A stretch of 64,000 bases of DNA from Muriicola jejuensis (GTDB lineage: Bacteria; Bacteroidota; Bacteroidia; Flavobacteriales; Flavobacteriaceae), in contig NZ_JAABOP010000001.1 of assembly GCF_010671595.1 (NCBI RefSeq), positions 682,001 to 746,000 on the forward strand, given 5' to 3'. The first letter of the stretch is position 1. The number at the start of each line of letters is the position of its first letter. Made by a program: the position numbers and the translations under genes. Below the pieces are notes generated by a model. It saw nothing but the letters and a program-made list of their open reading frames with translations. It had not been told where the DNA came from and searched no databases. Positions 7,690 to 19,442 of this stretch are shown piece by piece.

Positions 7690-8394
7690 CTATTGGAGTT
7701 TAAACACGATCGGGATGCTGAAAGGCACACGTACAGGCCTTCCCCTTTGTTTCCCGGGTGTCATCCGTGGGAGTTTTTCGATGATCCTAAGGGCTTCAGC
7801 CTCAAGGTTTTTATCCGGACCCCTGTAGCGGATGTTTCCGATGGTTCCGTCTTTCTGGATGGTAAACATCACGTTCACCCTTCCCTGAACCCCCATTTCC
7901 TGGGCGATCTCGGGATATCGGAAATTCTTGATAATGTGCTTTTGCATCATTTCATTGAAACAGGCCCTTTTATCGCTCGCCCCTTCACATCCGGGGAAAA
8001 CGGGTACGTCCTCAATAACAGCGAAAGGAACATCCACGTCTATATCATCCTCTTCGACAGCTACATCATCCACCTCGATAACCTCTTCTTCCTGACTGGT
8101 CTCAGTAGACTCAATGATGGTCTCTTCCACCTCTTCCTCATCTTCCACAACCTCGATCACCTCAGGCGCCGCTGGTGGCGGAGGAGGGGGTGGTGTCTTG
8201 ATCTGTTCCGTCATCGGCACTTCCTCATCCAGCATATCCTCTACGTTCAGAGAGATATCATAGTCCGCAGCCTTATCGTAGGTCTTCCACTCAAAGGCGA
8301 TGAAGACCAGACCCATCACCACGGCCAGCCCCAGGACAAAATAGAGTCCGCTGTTCTTTCTTAAATCGGCTTTTGGATTCTTTTTCAGTTCCAT
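7690..8394 (-). CDS. TonB family protein (energy transducer), copy 2
   Basis: 234 residues with a single membrane helix (about 16-34), a run of prolines (68-74), a long Glu/Asp-rich linker (about 79-125) and a C-terminal TonB domain with YPEIAQEMGVQGRVNVMF. As in copy 1, FPGC (Cys136) and RACFNEMM (Cys145) precede the domain. The two proteins are clearly paralogous and probably arose by tandem duplication, with very different linkers. A terminator hairpin follows. Confidence 0.92.
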   Translation of the reverse strand: MELKKNPKADLRKNSGLYFVLGLAVVMGLVFIAFEWKTYDKAADYDISLNVEDMLDEEVPMTEQIKTPPPPPPPAAPEVIEVVEDEEEVEETIIESTETSQEEEVIEVDDVAVEEDDIDVDVPFAVIEDVPVFPGCEGASDKRACFNEMMQKHIIKNFRYPEIAQEMGVQGRVNVMFTIQKDGTIGNIRYRGPDKNLEAEALRIIEKLPRMTPGKQRGRPVRVPFSIPIVFKLQ

Positions 8395-8454
8395 ACTTTT
8401 GGATTTACAGGTTCGCTAATTTAACTATTAATTTATAAAAACCGTAATAAATTT

Positions 8455-8904
8455 TTAATTCGTACCGGCTCTTTTCGTATTTAACACCCACATAGACCCG
8501 ATTCCCAGCAGGGCCCCGGCTGAATTGGCCAGGACATCCAGGATTTCCGCGCTCCTGTAGGTAGTAAGACTCCCTTGAAGTACCTCAATAATTATACCAT
8601 ACCCTATAAGCCCCAGGAGGAATTTGATCCTCCTTGCTTTTCTGCCTCCTTCACCCGTCTTATCTGACTGCAAATACAGACTAGCCAGTATCCCTGCAAT
8701 CAGGTAAAAGGCAAGATGTACGATCTTGTCAAAATAGGGGATATTCAATCCCAGGGAGGTGTCGTCATCAAAAGAGACCAGGCTCATGACGGTGATGAAA
8801 ACCATCCAGGATACAAAGGCGATTCCCGGGAGTTTGCCCCTATGCACCAATGAGTTCCTTGTAGGCGGTATCGCTGAGAAGGTCATCGATCTCAGCTTCA
8901 TCAC
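8455..8904 (-). CDS. VanZ family membrane protein
   Basis: Up to 149 residues with four hydrophobic helices; [15 protein letters not shown] and the [32 protein letters not shown] segment (given here only as a landmark near residues 98-130) are the VanZ signature. VanZ-like proteins are linked to glycopeptide or cell-envelope stress resistance, but most have no known role. The start is uncertain: the ATG at 8904 overlaps gcvH by 65 bases, and TTG 8850 or GTG 8847, right at the gcvH stop, are equally attractive. Confidence 0.82.
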   Translation of the reverse strand: MMKLRSMTFSAIPPTRNSLVHRGKLPGIAFVSWMVFITVMSLVSFDDDTSLGLNIPYFDKIVHLAFYLIAGILASLYLQSDKTGEGGRKARRIKFLLGLIGYGIIIEVLQGSLTTYRSAEILDVLANSAGALLGIGSMWVLNTKRAGTN

Positions 8905-9220
8905 TGAAACGTATCTTGATCATCCATCCTTCTCCATAGGGGTCTGAGTTTACCTTTTCGGGTTCGTCCTCCAGGGCTTCATTAAAGGCGATGATCTCCC
9001 CGCTCAGGGGCAGGAAAAGATCGGACACCGTCTTTACTGCTTCCACGGTCCCGAATACTTCTTCCCTGTCCAGGCTCTCATCGAGGGTCTCCACCTCTAC
9101 GTACACGATATCTCCAAGTTCTCCCTGAGCGAAATCCGTAATGCCTACCGTTGCGGTATCCCCTTCGATCCGGACCCATTCGTGATCCTTGGTATACTTC
9201 AAATCGGATGGTATGTTCAT
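8840..9220 (-). CDS. gcvH: Glycine cleavage system H protein
   Basis: 126 residues from the ATG at 9220. The lipoyl carrier motif [14 protein letters not shown] is intact, with the lipoylated Lys at residue 63, and the family start YTKDHEWVR is present. GcvH shuttles the aminomethyl group between the P, T and L proteins of glycine cleavage. An upstream in-frame ATG (9274) overlaps the promoter at 9244-9275, which supports the shorter form. It sits between sprA and vanZ. Confidence 0.96.
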   Translation of the reverse strand: MNIPSDLKYTKDHEWVRIEGDTATVGITDFAQGELGDIVYVEVETLDESLDREEVFGTVEAVKTVSDLFLPLSGEIIAFNEALEDEPEKVNSDPYGEGWMIKIRFSDEAEIDDLLSDTAYKELIGA

Positions 9221-9243
9221 CTTCTGAAAATTAGTTATGCAGG

Positions 9244-9275
9244 CAAATGTAACGGATTCTGCCTTGGATTTCAAA
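9244..9275 (-). promoter_or_regulatory. Promoter for gcvH in the sprA-gcvH gap
   Basis: On the minus strand TTTG (9272-9275), a 20-base spacer, then TACATTTG (9244-9251): a near-consensus Bacteroidota promoter. It lies downstream of the sprA stop, so gcvH can be transcribed independently of the 7-kb sprA gene. Confidence 0.75.
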
Positions 9276-9287
9276 AAACTATTTCCC

Positions 9288-12200
9288 TTAATTCCCGAAG
9301 TTGTACCGAAGGGTAAAGCCCGTGTTGATCGTGGTCTGGGGAAAGGCTGTGGAAACCGCGAACTGTGAAAAGGAATGGTCGTAGAAGAAGAGGGCGTTCA
9401 GGCTCTTGGTAAGGGCGTAATCCGCAGTGAATTTTACGGACAGCAGGTTTTGTCCCGATGTGATCTGGTTGTTGTCCAGGTCGAGGTTCCGTATAATGGT
9501 GATATTGTCCCTAAGGCTTACATCTGCCTTGAGGTTGAGATCCCCTTTTAGCCTTTGTTTTTCGCCCCCGATATTGGTGACGAAGGTCACGTCCTTGAAG
9601 CGATAGCCAAGTCCTACCGTGTATTCCTTCCCGTTGATCTCCGTGAGCAGGTTATTGTCGAAACTGAGGGACAGAGCCCTGTCTGCCCTGACCTCTGCAA
9701 CCACGCTGAGTGAATTCTTCATTTCGAAGTCGACCCGCATCAGGGGGTTGAACTGGTCCGTCAGGACCACGTTATTGATGATGTTTTCCGAAAGCAGATC
9801 CTGGTTTTCCGGGTCGATGGTCCCGTTCTGTCTTTCTAGATTGGTCTGGAAATTATTGATGCTATAGGCCGCCCTGTAGCCATGGCTGAGAGAAAAACGC
9901 TTGAATTTGCTCTTGAACCATTTGTTCCGCATCAGGCCGGTGTACTTGATGTTCCAGTTAGGTATGGGGATATCCCTGAAGGCATCCAGGTTTACCCGGT
10001 TCACATCCTGCCCTGTATAGGCCGCAAAAAATGCCGGAAGCAGGACATCCTGACTCGTCTTGCCGTACCGGATGGGGAACCCGTCTGCATCTACGCCTTC
10101 GTCTGCACCCCCCCGGTCAGACAGGATACGGTTGGCGATCACGATCCTGTTCTCCTTAAAGGTCTCGAAGTTATCTGAGGTGAATTCGTCGCTCCTGGCG
10201 AAGAAAGTACCCAGCATGACGGTGGAGATACTAAAATTCCCGAAAGTATTGGGGGTCTGCACGATATATTCCCCGTCTTCCACCTTAAAATTCTCCTGCA
10301 GGCTGCTGGAGAACTGCCTGTCTGCTACCAGGTCTATGGTAAGGTCCTGAACAGGTTGAGCGGTAGCGGTAATATTCAATTGTTTGTTGGTCCTTTTGAT
10401 GAATTGCTGGTTGAACTCGGGAAAGACCGTGAGCCAGCCGTTACGGGCCGCTTCGAAACGCACATCGGCCTGGCTGCCGAAGACGAAACCGAGACTGGGC
10501 CTGGTGGTCCCGATAAAACCGATGGATTGGGTATAGCCGGGCAGGACCTGCCCGTTGTTTTCGTTATAATTGACGTTCAGTCTTTTTACCATGGTAAGTA
10601 CATCCACGGCTGTATTCCAAAGGCCCGTCGTTTTCTTGGGAGGCGGGGGTGCCTGGGCATCTGTAGGGAGGTTTCCTGCCTTGTCCCTCCTAACCGGGGT
10701 TACTGTTCCCTTGCCGGTCTCCTTCTTAAGTCCGATCTGGTCGTAGAACCGCTGCATGTTCAGGGTGGCTGTCAGGTTATGCGTATTGGCATTCTGAATG
10801 GTGTTGATATCCTCCCCGGTCACCTCACGGATCGCATCCCCCCCTCTCTGCCAGTCGAAATTACTGGTGTAGGTATACTGCGCATTGATGAAGTCGAGTA
10901 CAGGGATCTTGTTAAGCGGTAATTCGTAATTCAGCTGCATCTGCTGGGCATGGCGGTTGGGTTCCCCTATATCGAAGAATCCGTCCCAAATGTTGAGTTC
11001 CTGGTCGATCAGGGAATTGGGGTTCCCTTCCTCTTCAAAATAGTTCCTCACGATGTTGTTGTTGGATGACGTAAGGTTCAGACGCAGGGACTTGGTAATG
11101 CTGTAATTGAGCGCATACTGCCAATTGAACAGGTAGTTCCTCTGTTGCAGGACCGGTAGTTCGAGACGTTCCACGCCTGGCTCCAGCACATCCCGGAAGC
11201 GCTGCTGGTTAAACTGGCGGTTGATGTCGCTTTGGAGGGAGACACTCGTGGGCAGGAGATTGATGTTGAGGTCCTTGAGCCATTTCCAGTATTTTCCCGT
11301 AAACAGGGAGTCCTTCTTAGCGAAAGGAGCTACGCTGGCGGGCCTGAAATTGTGGTTGTAGACAAATCCGGCGCGCACGTTCTGGTCCCTCAAATTGGCG
11401 ACCTCAAAGTCGCGGTGCTCTGTCTCATTGTAGGAATAGTTAAAGGTAAAATTCTCCACATCGTAAAAATTGGCCTGAGCCTCTTCCCCCCGGTTCTTGC
11501 GAACCCCGATAAAGTTGATGCTTGAGCGCTTCGTATAGTCCTCGGCCTGTTCCCGGATCTCCTCAGCCTCCTGGGCCGTATTTGCTGCGGCTATGCGATC
11601 CTCCAGTTTGAGGTCGTCGTAGACCGGGTCGAACTCAGGGGTGATAAGCTGCTCTGAGATCCCGTAGTTGAACGGGATCTGGAGATTCCATTTTTTTGGC
11701 AGCAACTGGCCCAGTTCCACGTTGGTCACCACGTCGTAGGAGATCGCATCTTCCCGGGCCCTTTCGTTGGGCATCTGGTCAATGGCTCCGAAGCCTGAGG
11801 TGCTTTTGCTCCCTGTGGCAGACACGTTGGCGAAATCGGCAATATTACCATCAAAGGCCGCTATGGCAGCCCAGCCGCCCTGGTTGTCGAGCCCGGCCAA
11901 CCTCAATTCATTGAACCACACCTCACCCCTGGCGGGTGTATTGTCTATGTTCTTCACCCCTACCATCATGCTTCGGATACTTCCCAGGGAAGGGTTCCCC
12001 CGAATCCCGATACGGATCTGTCCGGGGGTTCGGGGCGCAAATTCGGCTACCGGTACCGCGGTGCCGTCCACGATCTCATAATAATTGACGTCCCCCAGGG
12101 ATTGATCCGAGATTCCCTGAGACTTGACCTTCTTAAGGTCGTCCAGGGCTATATCGAGCTCATTGATAGCAGGCCAGATGTCCTCAGGGGAAGTGGCGCC

Positions 12201-15200
12201 GAAAGAAGTGAACTGCAGAGGCACCTCGATCTGGTAGAAGTTCTCGGAAAAATCAGTTCCTATCCTCAGGAATCCCACCAGGGGCACATCGTCGTCCAAA
12301 TAGTCCGAATTCAGGATCTTCTCAGCGTGCATGAACATTTTCAGGCGTTCATACTGCCGCACATCCATGTTCACGTTCTTGAATACTCCCCTCGAATCCT
12401 GGGGTTCCAGATTTTCAATAACAAAGGAAAGAGATTGTTCGTTCTGACGGATGATCGTATTGTTGTTGTTGAGCTGTTCCCTGAACACCCCCGGAGGCAG
12501 CACATACGGGATAGGAATTCGCGAATTGTTCTCCTCGATATTGACCGTATTCACGTCCACGATGGTGCCGTCGTCTGCTGGGTCATCGTTATTGGACTGG
12601 AGGCTCTTGGTGTAGTTCCTCCAATCGCCACGAACCAGGTCGAGGGTTGCAAAGCGCAGGACGATATCATCTGTAAAGCCGGTCAGGTACATCCGCATGA
12701 AACTGATAGACCTGAAGTCGGAGATCCCCCCTACCGCATCGGTGAAATCACTCAATGGGATCTTGTATTGTATCCACCTGCGATTCAGCTGTGTCCCATT
12801 GGGAAGGTTGGGAGTAATCCCCTCCTTGATATCCGTCACATAGGGATCGTTGACCGTTGTATTAGGCCTGATCTGTATACGGTATTCGTAATAGCTGTTG
12901 ATGGTATTCATCGTCAGGTCCCGGTCTATATCCTCCACGTCCGGCAGGGTGGTAGACCCTCTGTTGGTATTGGTCACTGCAACGGGTGAATTTCCATCAG
13001 GGTTGTTGAAATCGAAGTACCTCTCCAGGATACCGCCTTCCCTGTTGAGGTAGTACTGGTAGTTGTCGAGTGCTGGGTCATCCGCGGGGCCATTGTACCC
13101 CTGAGAAGCCTCCTGATTGTCATCCAGACCGTCAAAACCGAGGTCTTGCAGCCCCCTGTTGGTCTCATTGGCATCAAAGGCGTAGACCAGTGACTGGGTG
13201 GCGGGGACCCGGCCCCAGATGGTGCTGGTGGTCAGGTCGTTGCTGTTGACCCCGGGCAGCCCGTTCTCATATTGCTTCCGTCCATCGGCCAGGATGTCCT
13301 CGGAAATATTCCCCAGGTTGATGACCAATTCCCCCGGGCCTGTTGCAATCCCGTCCACATAGGGGTCCATGACCCAGAACTGCACGAATTCCACATTCGA
13401 CTGTTCGAAGTTAGTACTGCTCAGAGAACGCATGATCCCTGCCCATTTTTCATTGGGCGGTTCGGATCCGAAGCTGGGATTGGCATTGTAGGGACCTTTC
13501 TGGTTGGGATAGTAGGCAATATCGAGGGTATTCTGCACGGTCGTTTGTCCCTGTGCGATATCGATCTGCGGAAAAACCTCATCGATAAACACCCTCCGGG
13601 TCTCATTGGTGGAGATGTCGTCATCGGAGATACCGGGAGGCCTTTGATTCGTAAAGAAAATGGGGTCTATGGTATACCATGCCATCTTGGCCCTCTCATA
13701 GCCCGTTTGCAGGGCGGTCTCCCCTTCGTCCAGGAATTCAAGGGGCGTACTGGCCAGGGACCAGCCCAGGGAGGACCTTATGTCGATAAGGGCCTGCGCC
13801 CCCTCAAAATCGTCCAGGTAAGTCGTGGTCTCCCCCCTGAAATCGGCATTTTTCGGGGAATTTGGGATAAGATAGGCCACTTCACTCCTCAGGGAGATAT
13901 TGGAAGGCACGTCTGTATCGATATTCGGGAGTTTATTGGCAAGGCGGGTCAGAAAAGGAACCTCCGTGGAAAAATTCCCATTCAGACCAAAGATGGTGTT
14001 GTTCACAGGCTCTATCCCAAAGTTCGACTTCTGGGTGAGGGGACGTTCGTTCAGGTTGAGGAGGGTTCCCCCAAGGACGAATTTCTCGTTGAACTGGTGC
14101 TCTATGTTCACCCCTGTAAAGCGCCGTGTCTGCTGCCCGAACACCGCGTTGTTCTCCACCGAGATATTGATGGGCGTATTCGAAGCCTGGAGGCTGGGAT
14201 CCAGGATCTGTACGGTCCCAGCCTGATAGTTGACCGTGTAATCAATACCTTCCTGGAGCTGCCTTCCGCCCGCAGTGACCCTGACAGAGCCCCTGGGAAC
14301 GTTAAACGCCCCTATCGGGATGCCATTGCTGCCTTGTGATTTGTAGCGGCCCTTCAACCTGAACCGGTTCTTTTCGGCATCCTGAAGGGAAGCGGCCTTC
14401 GTATTGGCGTACATGTTCCGGAAGACGTATTTCTGCTGGTTCACGTTGTATCCCTGGTCATTATCCACATCGTAAGCTCCCCCTCCCAGGAGGTTAAAGA
14501 GGTATTCCCCGAAGGGTTCCACCTTGGTGAAAATGATCTGCCCTCCCTGTGTGTTCACGGTGATCCCGGGCACAAAATCAAAGAACCCGTCCCCCCCGGG
14601 CTGCACGTCCCGGTAGATATTCAGCCGGTCCAGGTTAAAGACGTCTAGCAAGATCCGGTCCTCAAGAGGCTTGGGCACATTGGGCCAGCCTGCATTGGGA
14701 TCCACAGGAGTAATATAGTTCCTGGGCGTAGGGTCTGAATACAGGATATTCAACTTAAAATCCTCCTCGCTCAACTGGAAGGCTCCGGTGGCGTAGATAT
14801 TCTTCATCATCAGGTCCCAAATGGGATCGTTCACATTGGTGATATTGCTCTTGAGCAATTTCAGGACCAGGGTGTTGTTGGTGATCTGGGGGGTTACGCC
14901 ACCCGCTACGGTAGTTGCGTCCAGCCCTCCATTGGCAAATTCTCCCACCTGGTAGACCTCTCCGTTGTAGGTGTACTGGAAAGCCACTGCCAGTACCTCG
15001 TCATTGCTGAGTCTCTGGTTCAGGGAGATATACCCCAGTTGGGAATTGAACTGGTAATCCCGGGTGGCCTCCAGTTTGCGGGCATTTTCCAGGATGGCAT
15101 AGTCGAACCCCTGGTTTATCTGGTATCCGGTATTGATATTAAATCCACTATCTACGGTGGCTATGTCGCGAATATCCGAAGTGAGCACTCCTCCATTGCC

Positions 15201-16397
15201 GATCAGGGCCGGGTCAAAGTCGTTCGCCCCGTTCCTGGGCAATTCCGGGTTGGTAGCCGAAAAATTGAAAAAACCTGCGGGAGCACCGTTTGCCCTGCCG
15301 ATCCTCGTCTTTTCCTCCAGGGCTTCTCCAAGGTCCTGCAGGGCTACCACATTCCGCACGTTCAGCGTTTGCTGGCTACGGTTGGTGACCCATACCTCGA
15401 GACGGGTGATCTGTACCTGGCTGCGGATAAAGGGATAATTTGCAAGGGCCTGATCATACTGGTCCCGGAAATACTGGGCGAGGAAGAAATGGCGGTCCTC
15501 GTCGTAATCAAGGGCTGTGAGTTCAAACTCGTTCACTGTGCCTCCACCCTGGGCCACCACGGTGTTGTTCTGAGAACGTTGTTCGGAAAAAACGGCCGTT
15601 ACCGTCGTCTTCCCGAATTGCAGCTGAGTCTTTACCCCAAAAAGGCTTTGTGCACCGGTGATGAGGGAACTGTTCAGGGGCATGTTGACGTTTCCCACCT
15701 CAATCTTTCGGATGATGTCGTCCTCGGTCGGGGTATAATCGAGCTTGACCAGATTCTGGAAATCAAAAGTGGCTTCTGTGTCGTAATTCGCCGTCACCTG
15801 GAGGCGCTCCCCTACCTTCCCCAGCATACTGAGGCTGATTCGCTGGTCAAAATCGAAGGAGAGGTTCGTCCGGTTCCTGGGGGAAAGGGCCGGATTGTCA
15901 TTCTTTTGCCAGATAACACCCAGGTCCATGGCCACAGAACCCTGAGGGATCACCTCGATCGTATTCCCCCCAAAAACGGATTCGAAGAAATTGCTGTTCA
16001 CATAAAAATTTGGGAGGAGGTTTCGCCTGGCTTCTTCGCTGCCCTCCTTCTTTCCGGAGAAGGCATCGATCTTGTCCTTAAAGTAGCCCTTCATATTCTC
16101 CCTGCGAACCAGTTCGAGATACTGTGCAGGAGTCAGGATAACCGGGTAGCTGATATCGTAATCCCCAATGGTCTCGGTGTAGATATATCGGTCTAGCTGG
16201 GGGTCGTAGGTGTACTTGGAAACAATGCTTTTGGGGTTGGGCATCTTGATCTTTCCCAAAGCCACTCCCGTCTGTACAGAATCGGTAACCGGCTCATCCG
16301 TTTCCTGGGACCGGGCAACGTTTGCCCAAAGGAAAATGAAGGATAGGAAAAATAGCTTAAATGAAAATTTAAGAAAAGTGTTTGCCCCTGTTTTCAA
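9288..16397 (-). CDS. sprA: SprA, outer-membrane translocon of the type IX secretion system
   Basis: 2369 residues, close to the roughly 2400 known for Flavobacterium SprA (Sov in Porphyromonas). It has an N-terminal signal peptide (ending near NVARSQ), and the rest is rich in alternating beta-strand segments, ending in an outer-membrane style strand ([11 protein letters not shown]). SprA forms the giant beta-barrel channel through which type IX cargo crosses the outer membrane, needed for gliding adhesins and secreted enzymes. No frameshift or truncation is seen. It starts 5 bases after the ruvA stop, in the order maeB-ruvA-sprA-gcvH that I recall as common in flavobacteria. Confidence 0.97.
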   Translation of the reverse strand: MKTGANTFLKFSFKLFFLSFIFLWANVARSQETDEPVTDSVQTGVALGKIKMPNPKSIVSKYTYDPQLDRYIYTETIGDYDISYPVILTPAQYLELVRRENMKGYFKDKIDAFSGKKEGSEEARRNLLPNFYVNSNFFESVFGGNTIEVIPQGSVAMDLGVIWQKNDNPALSPRNRTNLSFDFDQRISLSMLGKVGERLQVTANYDTEATFDFQNLVKLDYTPTEDDIIRKIEVGNVNMPLNSSLITGAQSLFGVKTQLQFGKTTVTAVFSEQRSQNNTVVAQGGGTVNEFELTALDYDEDRHFFLAQYFRDQYDQALANYPFIRSQVQITRLEVWVTNRSQQTLNVRNVVALQDLGEALEEKTRIGRANGAPAGFFNFSATNPELPRNGANDFDPALIGNGGVLTSDIRDIATVDSGFNINTGYQINQGFDYAILENARKLEATRDYQFNSQLGYISLNQRLSNDEVLAVAFQYTYNGEVYQVGEFANGGLDATTVAGGVTPQITNNTLVLKLLKSNITNVNDPIWDLMMKNIYATGAFQLSEEDFKLNILYSDPTPRNYITPVDPNAGWPNVPKPLEDRILLDVFNLDRLNIYRDVQPGGDGFFDFVPGITVNTQGGQIIFTKVEPFGEYLFNLLGGGAYDVDNDQGYNVNQQKYVFRNMYANTKAASLQDAEKNRFRLKGRYKSQGSNGIPIGAFNVPRGSVRVTAGGRQLQEGIDYTVNYQAGTVQILDPSLQASNTPINISVENNAVFGQQTRRFTGVNIEHQFNEKFVLGGTLLNLNERPLTQKSNFGIEPVNNTIFGLNGNFSTEVPFLTRLANKLPNIDTDVPSNISLRSEVAYLIPNSPKNADFRGETTTYLDDFEGAQALIDIRSSLGWSLASTPLEFLDEGETALQTGYERAKMAWYTIDPIFFTNQRPPGISDDDISTNETRRVFIDEVFPQIDIAQGQTTVQNTLDIAYYPNQKGPYNANPSFGSEPPNEKWAGIMRSLSSTNFEQSNVEFVQFWVMDPYVDGIATGPGELVINLGNISEDILADGRKQYENGLPGVNSNDLTTSTIWGRVPATQSLVYAFDANETNRGLQDLGFDGLDDNQEASQGYNGPADDPALDNYQYYLNREGGILERYFDFNNPDGNSPVAVTNTNRGSTTLPDVEDIDRDLTMNTINSYYEYRIQIRPNTTVNDPYVTDIKEGITPNLPNGTQLNRRWIQYKIPLSDFTDAVGGISDFRSISFMRMYLTGFTDDIVLRFATLDLVRGDWRNYTKSLQSNNDDPADDGTIVDVNTVNIEENNSRIPIPYVLPPGVFREQLNNNNTIIRQNEQSLSFVIENLEPQDSRGVFKNVNMDVRQYERLKMFMHAEKILNSDYLDDDVPLVGFLRIGTDFSENFYQIEVPLQFTSFGATSPEDIWPAINELDIALDDLKKVKSQGISDQSLGDVNYYEIVDGTAVPVAEFAPRTPGQIRIGIRGNPSLGSIRSMMVGVKNIDNTPARGEVWFNELRLAGLDNQGGWAAIAAFDGNIADFANVSATGSKSTSGFGAIDQMPNERAREDAISYDVVTNVELGQLLPKKWNLQIPFNYGISEQLITPEFDPVYDDLKLEDRIAAANTAQEAEEIREQAEDYTKRSSINFIGVRKNRGEEAQANFYDVENFTFNYSYNETEHRDFEVANLRDQNVRAGFVYNHNFRPASVAPFAKKDSLFTGKYWKWLKDLNINLLPTSVSLQSDINRQFNQQRFRDVLEPGVERLELPVLQQRNYLFNWQYALNYSITKSLRLNLTSSNNNIVRNYFEEEGNPNSLIDQELNIWDGFFDIGEPNRHAQQMQLNYELPLNKIPVLDFINAQYTYTSNFDWQRGGDAIREVTGEDINTIQNANTHNLTATLNMQRFYDQIGLKKETGKGTVTPVRRDKAGNLPTDAQAPPPPKKTTGLWNTAVDVLTMVKRLNVNYNENNGQVLPGYTQSIGFIGTTRPSLGFVFGSQADVRFEAARNGWLTVFPEFNQQFIKRTNKQLNITATAQPVQDLTIDLVADRQFSSSLQENFKVEDGEYIVQTPNTFGNFSISTVMLGTFFARSDEFTSDNFETFKENRIVIANRILSDRGGADEGVDADGFPIRYGKTSQDVLLPAFFAAYTGQDVNRVNLDAFRDIPIPNWNIKYTGLMRNKWFKSKFKRFSLSHGYRAAYSINNFQTNLERQNGTIDPENQDLLSENIINNVVLTDQFNPLMRVDFEMKNSLSVVAEVRADRALSLSFDNNLLTEINGKEYTVGLGYRFKDVTFVTNIGGEKQRLKGDLNLKADVSLRDNITIIRNLDLDNNQITSGQNLLSVKFTADYALTKSLNALFFYDHSFSQFAVSTAFPQTTINTGFTLRYNFGN

Positions 16398-16402
16398 ACT
16401 TA

Positions 16403-16984
16403 TTACAAATTTTTCAGCGCATGTTTGATAATGTTCTCTACGCTTAGTGAAGCGTCCTGGCCCAAAACCTTGTCAACCGCCTTTTCGGCCTGCTTTCTCT
16501 GGAAGCCAAGCACCTCTAAAGCAGATAACGCTTCATCTTTCTTTGTATTGTTTGAATTTGAGTAAACTTCGTCCTGATCGTAAATTTTTAAAATCTTGTC
16601 CTTGAGGTCCAGGATCACCCGCTGTGCAGTCTTTGCCCCTATTCCCTTGATTGCCTGTATCGCGGGCACATTTCCTTCCGCGATGGCGTTCCTGATCTGT
16701 ATCGGGTCCATGGAGGAAAGCATGGTCCTGGCAATGCTCGACCCAATACCCGAAACCGATATGAGCATCCTGAAGACCTCTCGTTCGCTACCGTCCATAA
16801 ATCCGTAAAGCGTATGGGAATCTTCCTTGACCTGCAGATGGGTAAGAAGCCGGATATCTTCCCCCTCAGGCAACTGGGAAAAGGTATTCAGGGAAATGTT
16901 CACGAAATAGCCTACCCCATGGCAGTCTATGACCACGTGAGTGGGGTATTTTTCTACGAGTCGTCCCTGCAGATGTGTAATCAT
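16403..16984 (-). CDS. ruvA: Holliday junction branch migration protein RuvA
   Basis: 193 residues, the usual length. The N-terminal OB domain starts MITHLQGRLVEKYPTHVVID; two helix-hairpin-helix motifs follow (LISVSGIGSSIARTML and AIKGIGAKTAQRVILDL), and a C-terminal domain (ALEVLGFQRKQAEKAVDKVL) contacts RuvB. RuvA binds four-way junctions and loads RuvB helicase. The partner ruvB is 10 kb away in this window (26122), not adjacent. The gene is tightly packed between maeB and sprA. Confidence 0.97.
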   Translation of the reverse strand: MITHLQGRLVEKYPTHVVIDCHGVGYFVNISLNTFSQLPEGEDIRLLTHLQVKEDSHTLYGFMDGSEREVFRMLISVSGIGSSIARTMLSSMDPIQIRNAIAEGNVPAIQAIKGIGAKTAQRVILDLKDKILKIYDQDEVYSNSNNTKKDEALSALEVLGFQRKQAEKAVDKVLGQDASLSVENIIKHALKNL

Positions 16985-17019
16985 GGGTCTATTCCTTGAG
17001 GCAGACGGGCATCAACACC

Positions 17020-19323
17020 TCAACGCCTGTTCTGTTTTTTCTTTGCATTCCTTCTCTTCTCCCTTTCCTGGGCATCGATCACCGCCACGGCGGTCATGTT
17101 GACCATCTCCTCGACGCTGGCCCCTAGTTGCAGGATATGTACCGGCCTTTTCAGCCCCAGCATAATGGGCCCAATGGTATCTGCAGCGTGCAGTTCCTTG
17201 AGGAGTTTGTAGGTGATATTCGCCGCTTCCAGATTGGGGAAAATAAGGGTATTTACTTTTTTCCCGGCCAGTTTCGAGAAGGGAAACTGACTTTCATGCA
17301 GCTCCCTGTTCAGGGCAAAATCCGTCTGGATTTCCCCGTCTACCTGGAGTTCCGGATGATTTTCGTGCAGGATCCTGACCGCCTCCTTTACCTTTCTCGC
17401 GTGGGGGTGGTTCGAAGAGCCAAAGTTGGAATAGGACAATAGGGCCATGACCGGGTCGAACCCGAAGGCGATGGCCAAATTAGCCGTCATCCTGGCGATC
17501 TCGGCAATTTCTTCTGCCGTTGGGTCGATGTTGATAGAGGTATCGGCCAGGAACAGGGGACCCCGGCTGGTGATCATGATGTGGACCGTAGCGGCCTTGG
17601 ACACATTTGAAGCCCTTCCGATCACCTCAAAAACGGGTTTTATAGAAGTGGCATAAGACCTGGAATAGCCGGAGATCATCCCATCCGCATCGCCTTCCAG
17701 GATCATCATGGAGGCGAAGTAGTTACGTTCCCTCATGCGACTTTTCGCACTGTAGAGGGTGGCACCATTCCTCCTCCTGGCCTCCCAGTATTTTTGCGCA
17801 TAATACATGCGTTTATCATAAGAGTTCTGCCCGTATTGATCGATGATGGGCACATCCGCATCAAACTCAAGTTCCTTCTTGAGCTCTTTGATCACTTCCG
17901 TATTACCCAGCAAGATGGGATGGGCGATTCCTTCTTCGTAGCCGATCTGAGCGGCCTTCAGGACGTCCAGCTGGTCTGCTTCCGCAAAGACGATCCGTTT
18001 GGGATTGCTCTTTGCCCTGCTCATCAGCAGGCGCATGACCTTGTTGTCATCCCCGGAGCGTTGCAGTAATTCTTCCCGGTATTTCTCCCAGTCGGCAATG
18101 GGCATTTTGGCCACCCCGCTTTCCATGGCCGCCCTGGCGACGGCAGGGGGAATTTCAGCGATGAGACGGGGATCAAAAGGTTTGGGGATGATGTATTCCC
18201 GACCAAAGGTGAGACGGGTCTCCCCATAGGCGATGTTCACCTGTTCAGGTACGGGCTGCTTGGCCAAACGGGCCAGTGCCAATACGGCAGCCATCTTCAT
18301 CTCCTCATTGATCTTGGTGGCCCTGACGTCCAACGCCCCCCTGAAAATAAAGGGGAAGCCCAGTACGTTGTTGACCTGGTTCGGGTGGTCCGACCTGCCC
18401 GTTGCCATGATCACGTCTTTCCTCGTCTTGACCGCCAGGCTGTATTTGATCTCCGGATCGGGATTGGCCATGGCAAAGACAATGGGGTTCTCGGACATGG
18501 ATTTCAGCATGGCCGGGGTCATGGTATCCGCTATGGAAAGACCTATGAAGACGTCGGCATCCTTGAGCGCATCCTTGAGACTATGGAAATCGCGGTCTGT
18601 TGCGAATTCTTTTTTCTCGGCAGTGAGATTTTCCCGGTCCCTTCGGATCACACCCTTGCTGTCTACCATGATGATATTAGCTTCCTTGGCTCCCAGGGCC
18701 TTGTACAGGCGGGTACAGGAAATTGCCGCAGCCCCTGCTCCACTGATCACGATCCTCACCTCTTCGATCTTCTTTCCGGCCAGTTCCAGAGCGTTGATCA
18801 GGGCTGCTGAGGAAATGATAGCCGTGCCATGCTGGTCGTCGTGCATCACGGGGATGTCGAGTTCCTCCTTTAAGCGACGTTCTATCTCGAAAGCTTCGGG
18901 AGCTTTAATATCTTCCAGGTTGATTCCCCCGAAGGTAGGGGCAATGGCTTTTACCGTTTCTATGAATTTATCGACGTCCTTGGTATCTACTTCGATGTCC
19001 ATCCCGTCAATATCCGCAAAGATCTTGAACAGGAGGGATTTGCCCTCCATCACCGGCTTGGACGCCTCCGGCCCTATGTCCCCTAACCCGAGGACAGCCG
19101 TACCGTTGGAGATCACCGCCACCAGGTTTCCCTTCGCGGTGTATTTGTACACGTTTTCAACATCCTTGGCTATTTCCAGACAGGGCTCCGCCACCCCGGG
19201 AGAATAGGCCAATGCCAGGTCCCTCTGTGTCGCATATGGTTTTGTCGGGACGATCTTGATCTTACCGGGCGTAGGTTTTGCATGGTAAATAAGGGCTTCC
19301 CGTCTTTTCTTGTCTTTGGCCAT
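17020..19323 (-). CDS. maeB: NADP-dependent malic enzyme with phosphotransacetylase-like domain
   Basis: 767 residues, the length of MaeB. The N-terminal half (about 1-430) is malic enzyme: YSPGVAEPC, HDDQHGTAI for metal and substrate binding, and a nucleotide fold with VISGAGAAAISC. The C-terminal half (about 435-755) is a phosphate acetyl/butyryltransferase-like domain, usually regulatory in MaeB (binding acetyl-CoA). The enzyme decarboxylates malate to pyruvate, yielding NADPH. With pckA in the same window it sits at the junction of the TCA cycle and gluconeogenesis. A TACATTTG box lies 18 bases upstream. Confidence 0.96.
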   Translation of the reverse strand: MAKDKKRREALIYHAKPTPGKIKIVPTKPYATQRDLALAYSPGVAEPCLEIAKDVENVYKYTAKGNLVAVISNGTAVLGLGDIGPEASKPVMEGKSLLFKIFADIDGMDIEVDTKDVDKFIETVKAIAPTFGGINLEDIKAPEAFEIERRLKEELDIPVMHDDQHGTAIISSAALINALELAGKKIEEVRIVISGAGAAAISCTRLYKALGAKEANIIMVDSKGVIRRDRENLTAEKKEFATDRDFHSLKDALKDADVFIGLSIADTMTPAMLKSMSENPIVFAMANPDPEIKYSLAVKTRKDVIMATGRSDHPNQVNNVLGFPFIFRGALDVRATKINEEMKMAAVLALARLAKQPVPEQVNIAYGETRLTFGREYIIPKPFDPRLIAEIPPAVARAAMESGVAKMPIADWEKYREELLQRSGDDNKVMRLLMSRAKSNPKRIVFAEADQLDVLKAAQIGYEEGIAHPILLGNTEVIKELKKELEFDADVPIIDQYGQNSYDKRMYYAQKYWEARRRNGATLYSAKSRMRERNYFASMMILEGDADGMISGYSRSYATSIKPVFEVIGRASNVSKAATVHIMITSRGPLFLADTSINIDPTAEEIAEIARMTANLAIAFGFDPVMALLSYSNFGSSNHPHARKVKEAVRILHENHPELQVDGEIQTDFALNRELHESQFPFSKLAGKKVNTLIFPNLEAANITYKLLKELHAADTIGPIMLGLKRPVHILQLGASVEEMVNMTAVAVIDAQEREKRRNAKKKQNRR

Positions 19324-19340
19324 ATCTTAAAAGTCTTTCG

Positions 19341-19348
19341 CAAATGTA
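19341..19348 (-). promoter_or_regulatory. Promoter -7 box for maeB (possibly maeB-ruvA-sprA)
   Basis: TACATTTG on the minus strand matches the -7 consensus exactly and lies 18 bases before the maeB ATG. A clear TTTG box at the right distance is not seen. Confidence 0.55.
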
Positions 19349-19442
19349 AGGGTATTTCCCTTGAAAAAGAATCGCTTCTAGCCCCATCTGTATATCGGGG
19401 ATACGCAGTGGAGAATTCGGGAATGAGTGGGAGTCCTCGGGA

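Noticed and set aside
15039-16196. Long plus-strand open frame (385 codons) opposite sprA
   Set aside because: The translation has no recognisable domain and mirrors the sprA frame; long shadow frames are expected over so long a gene.
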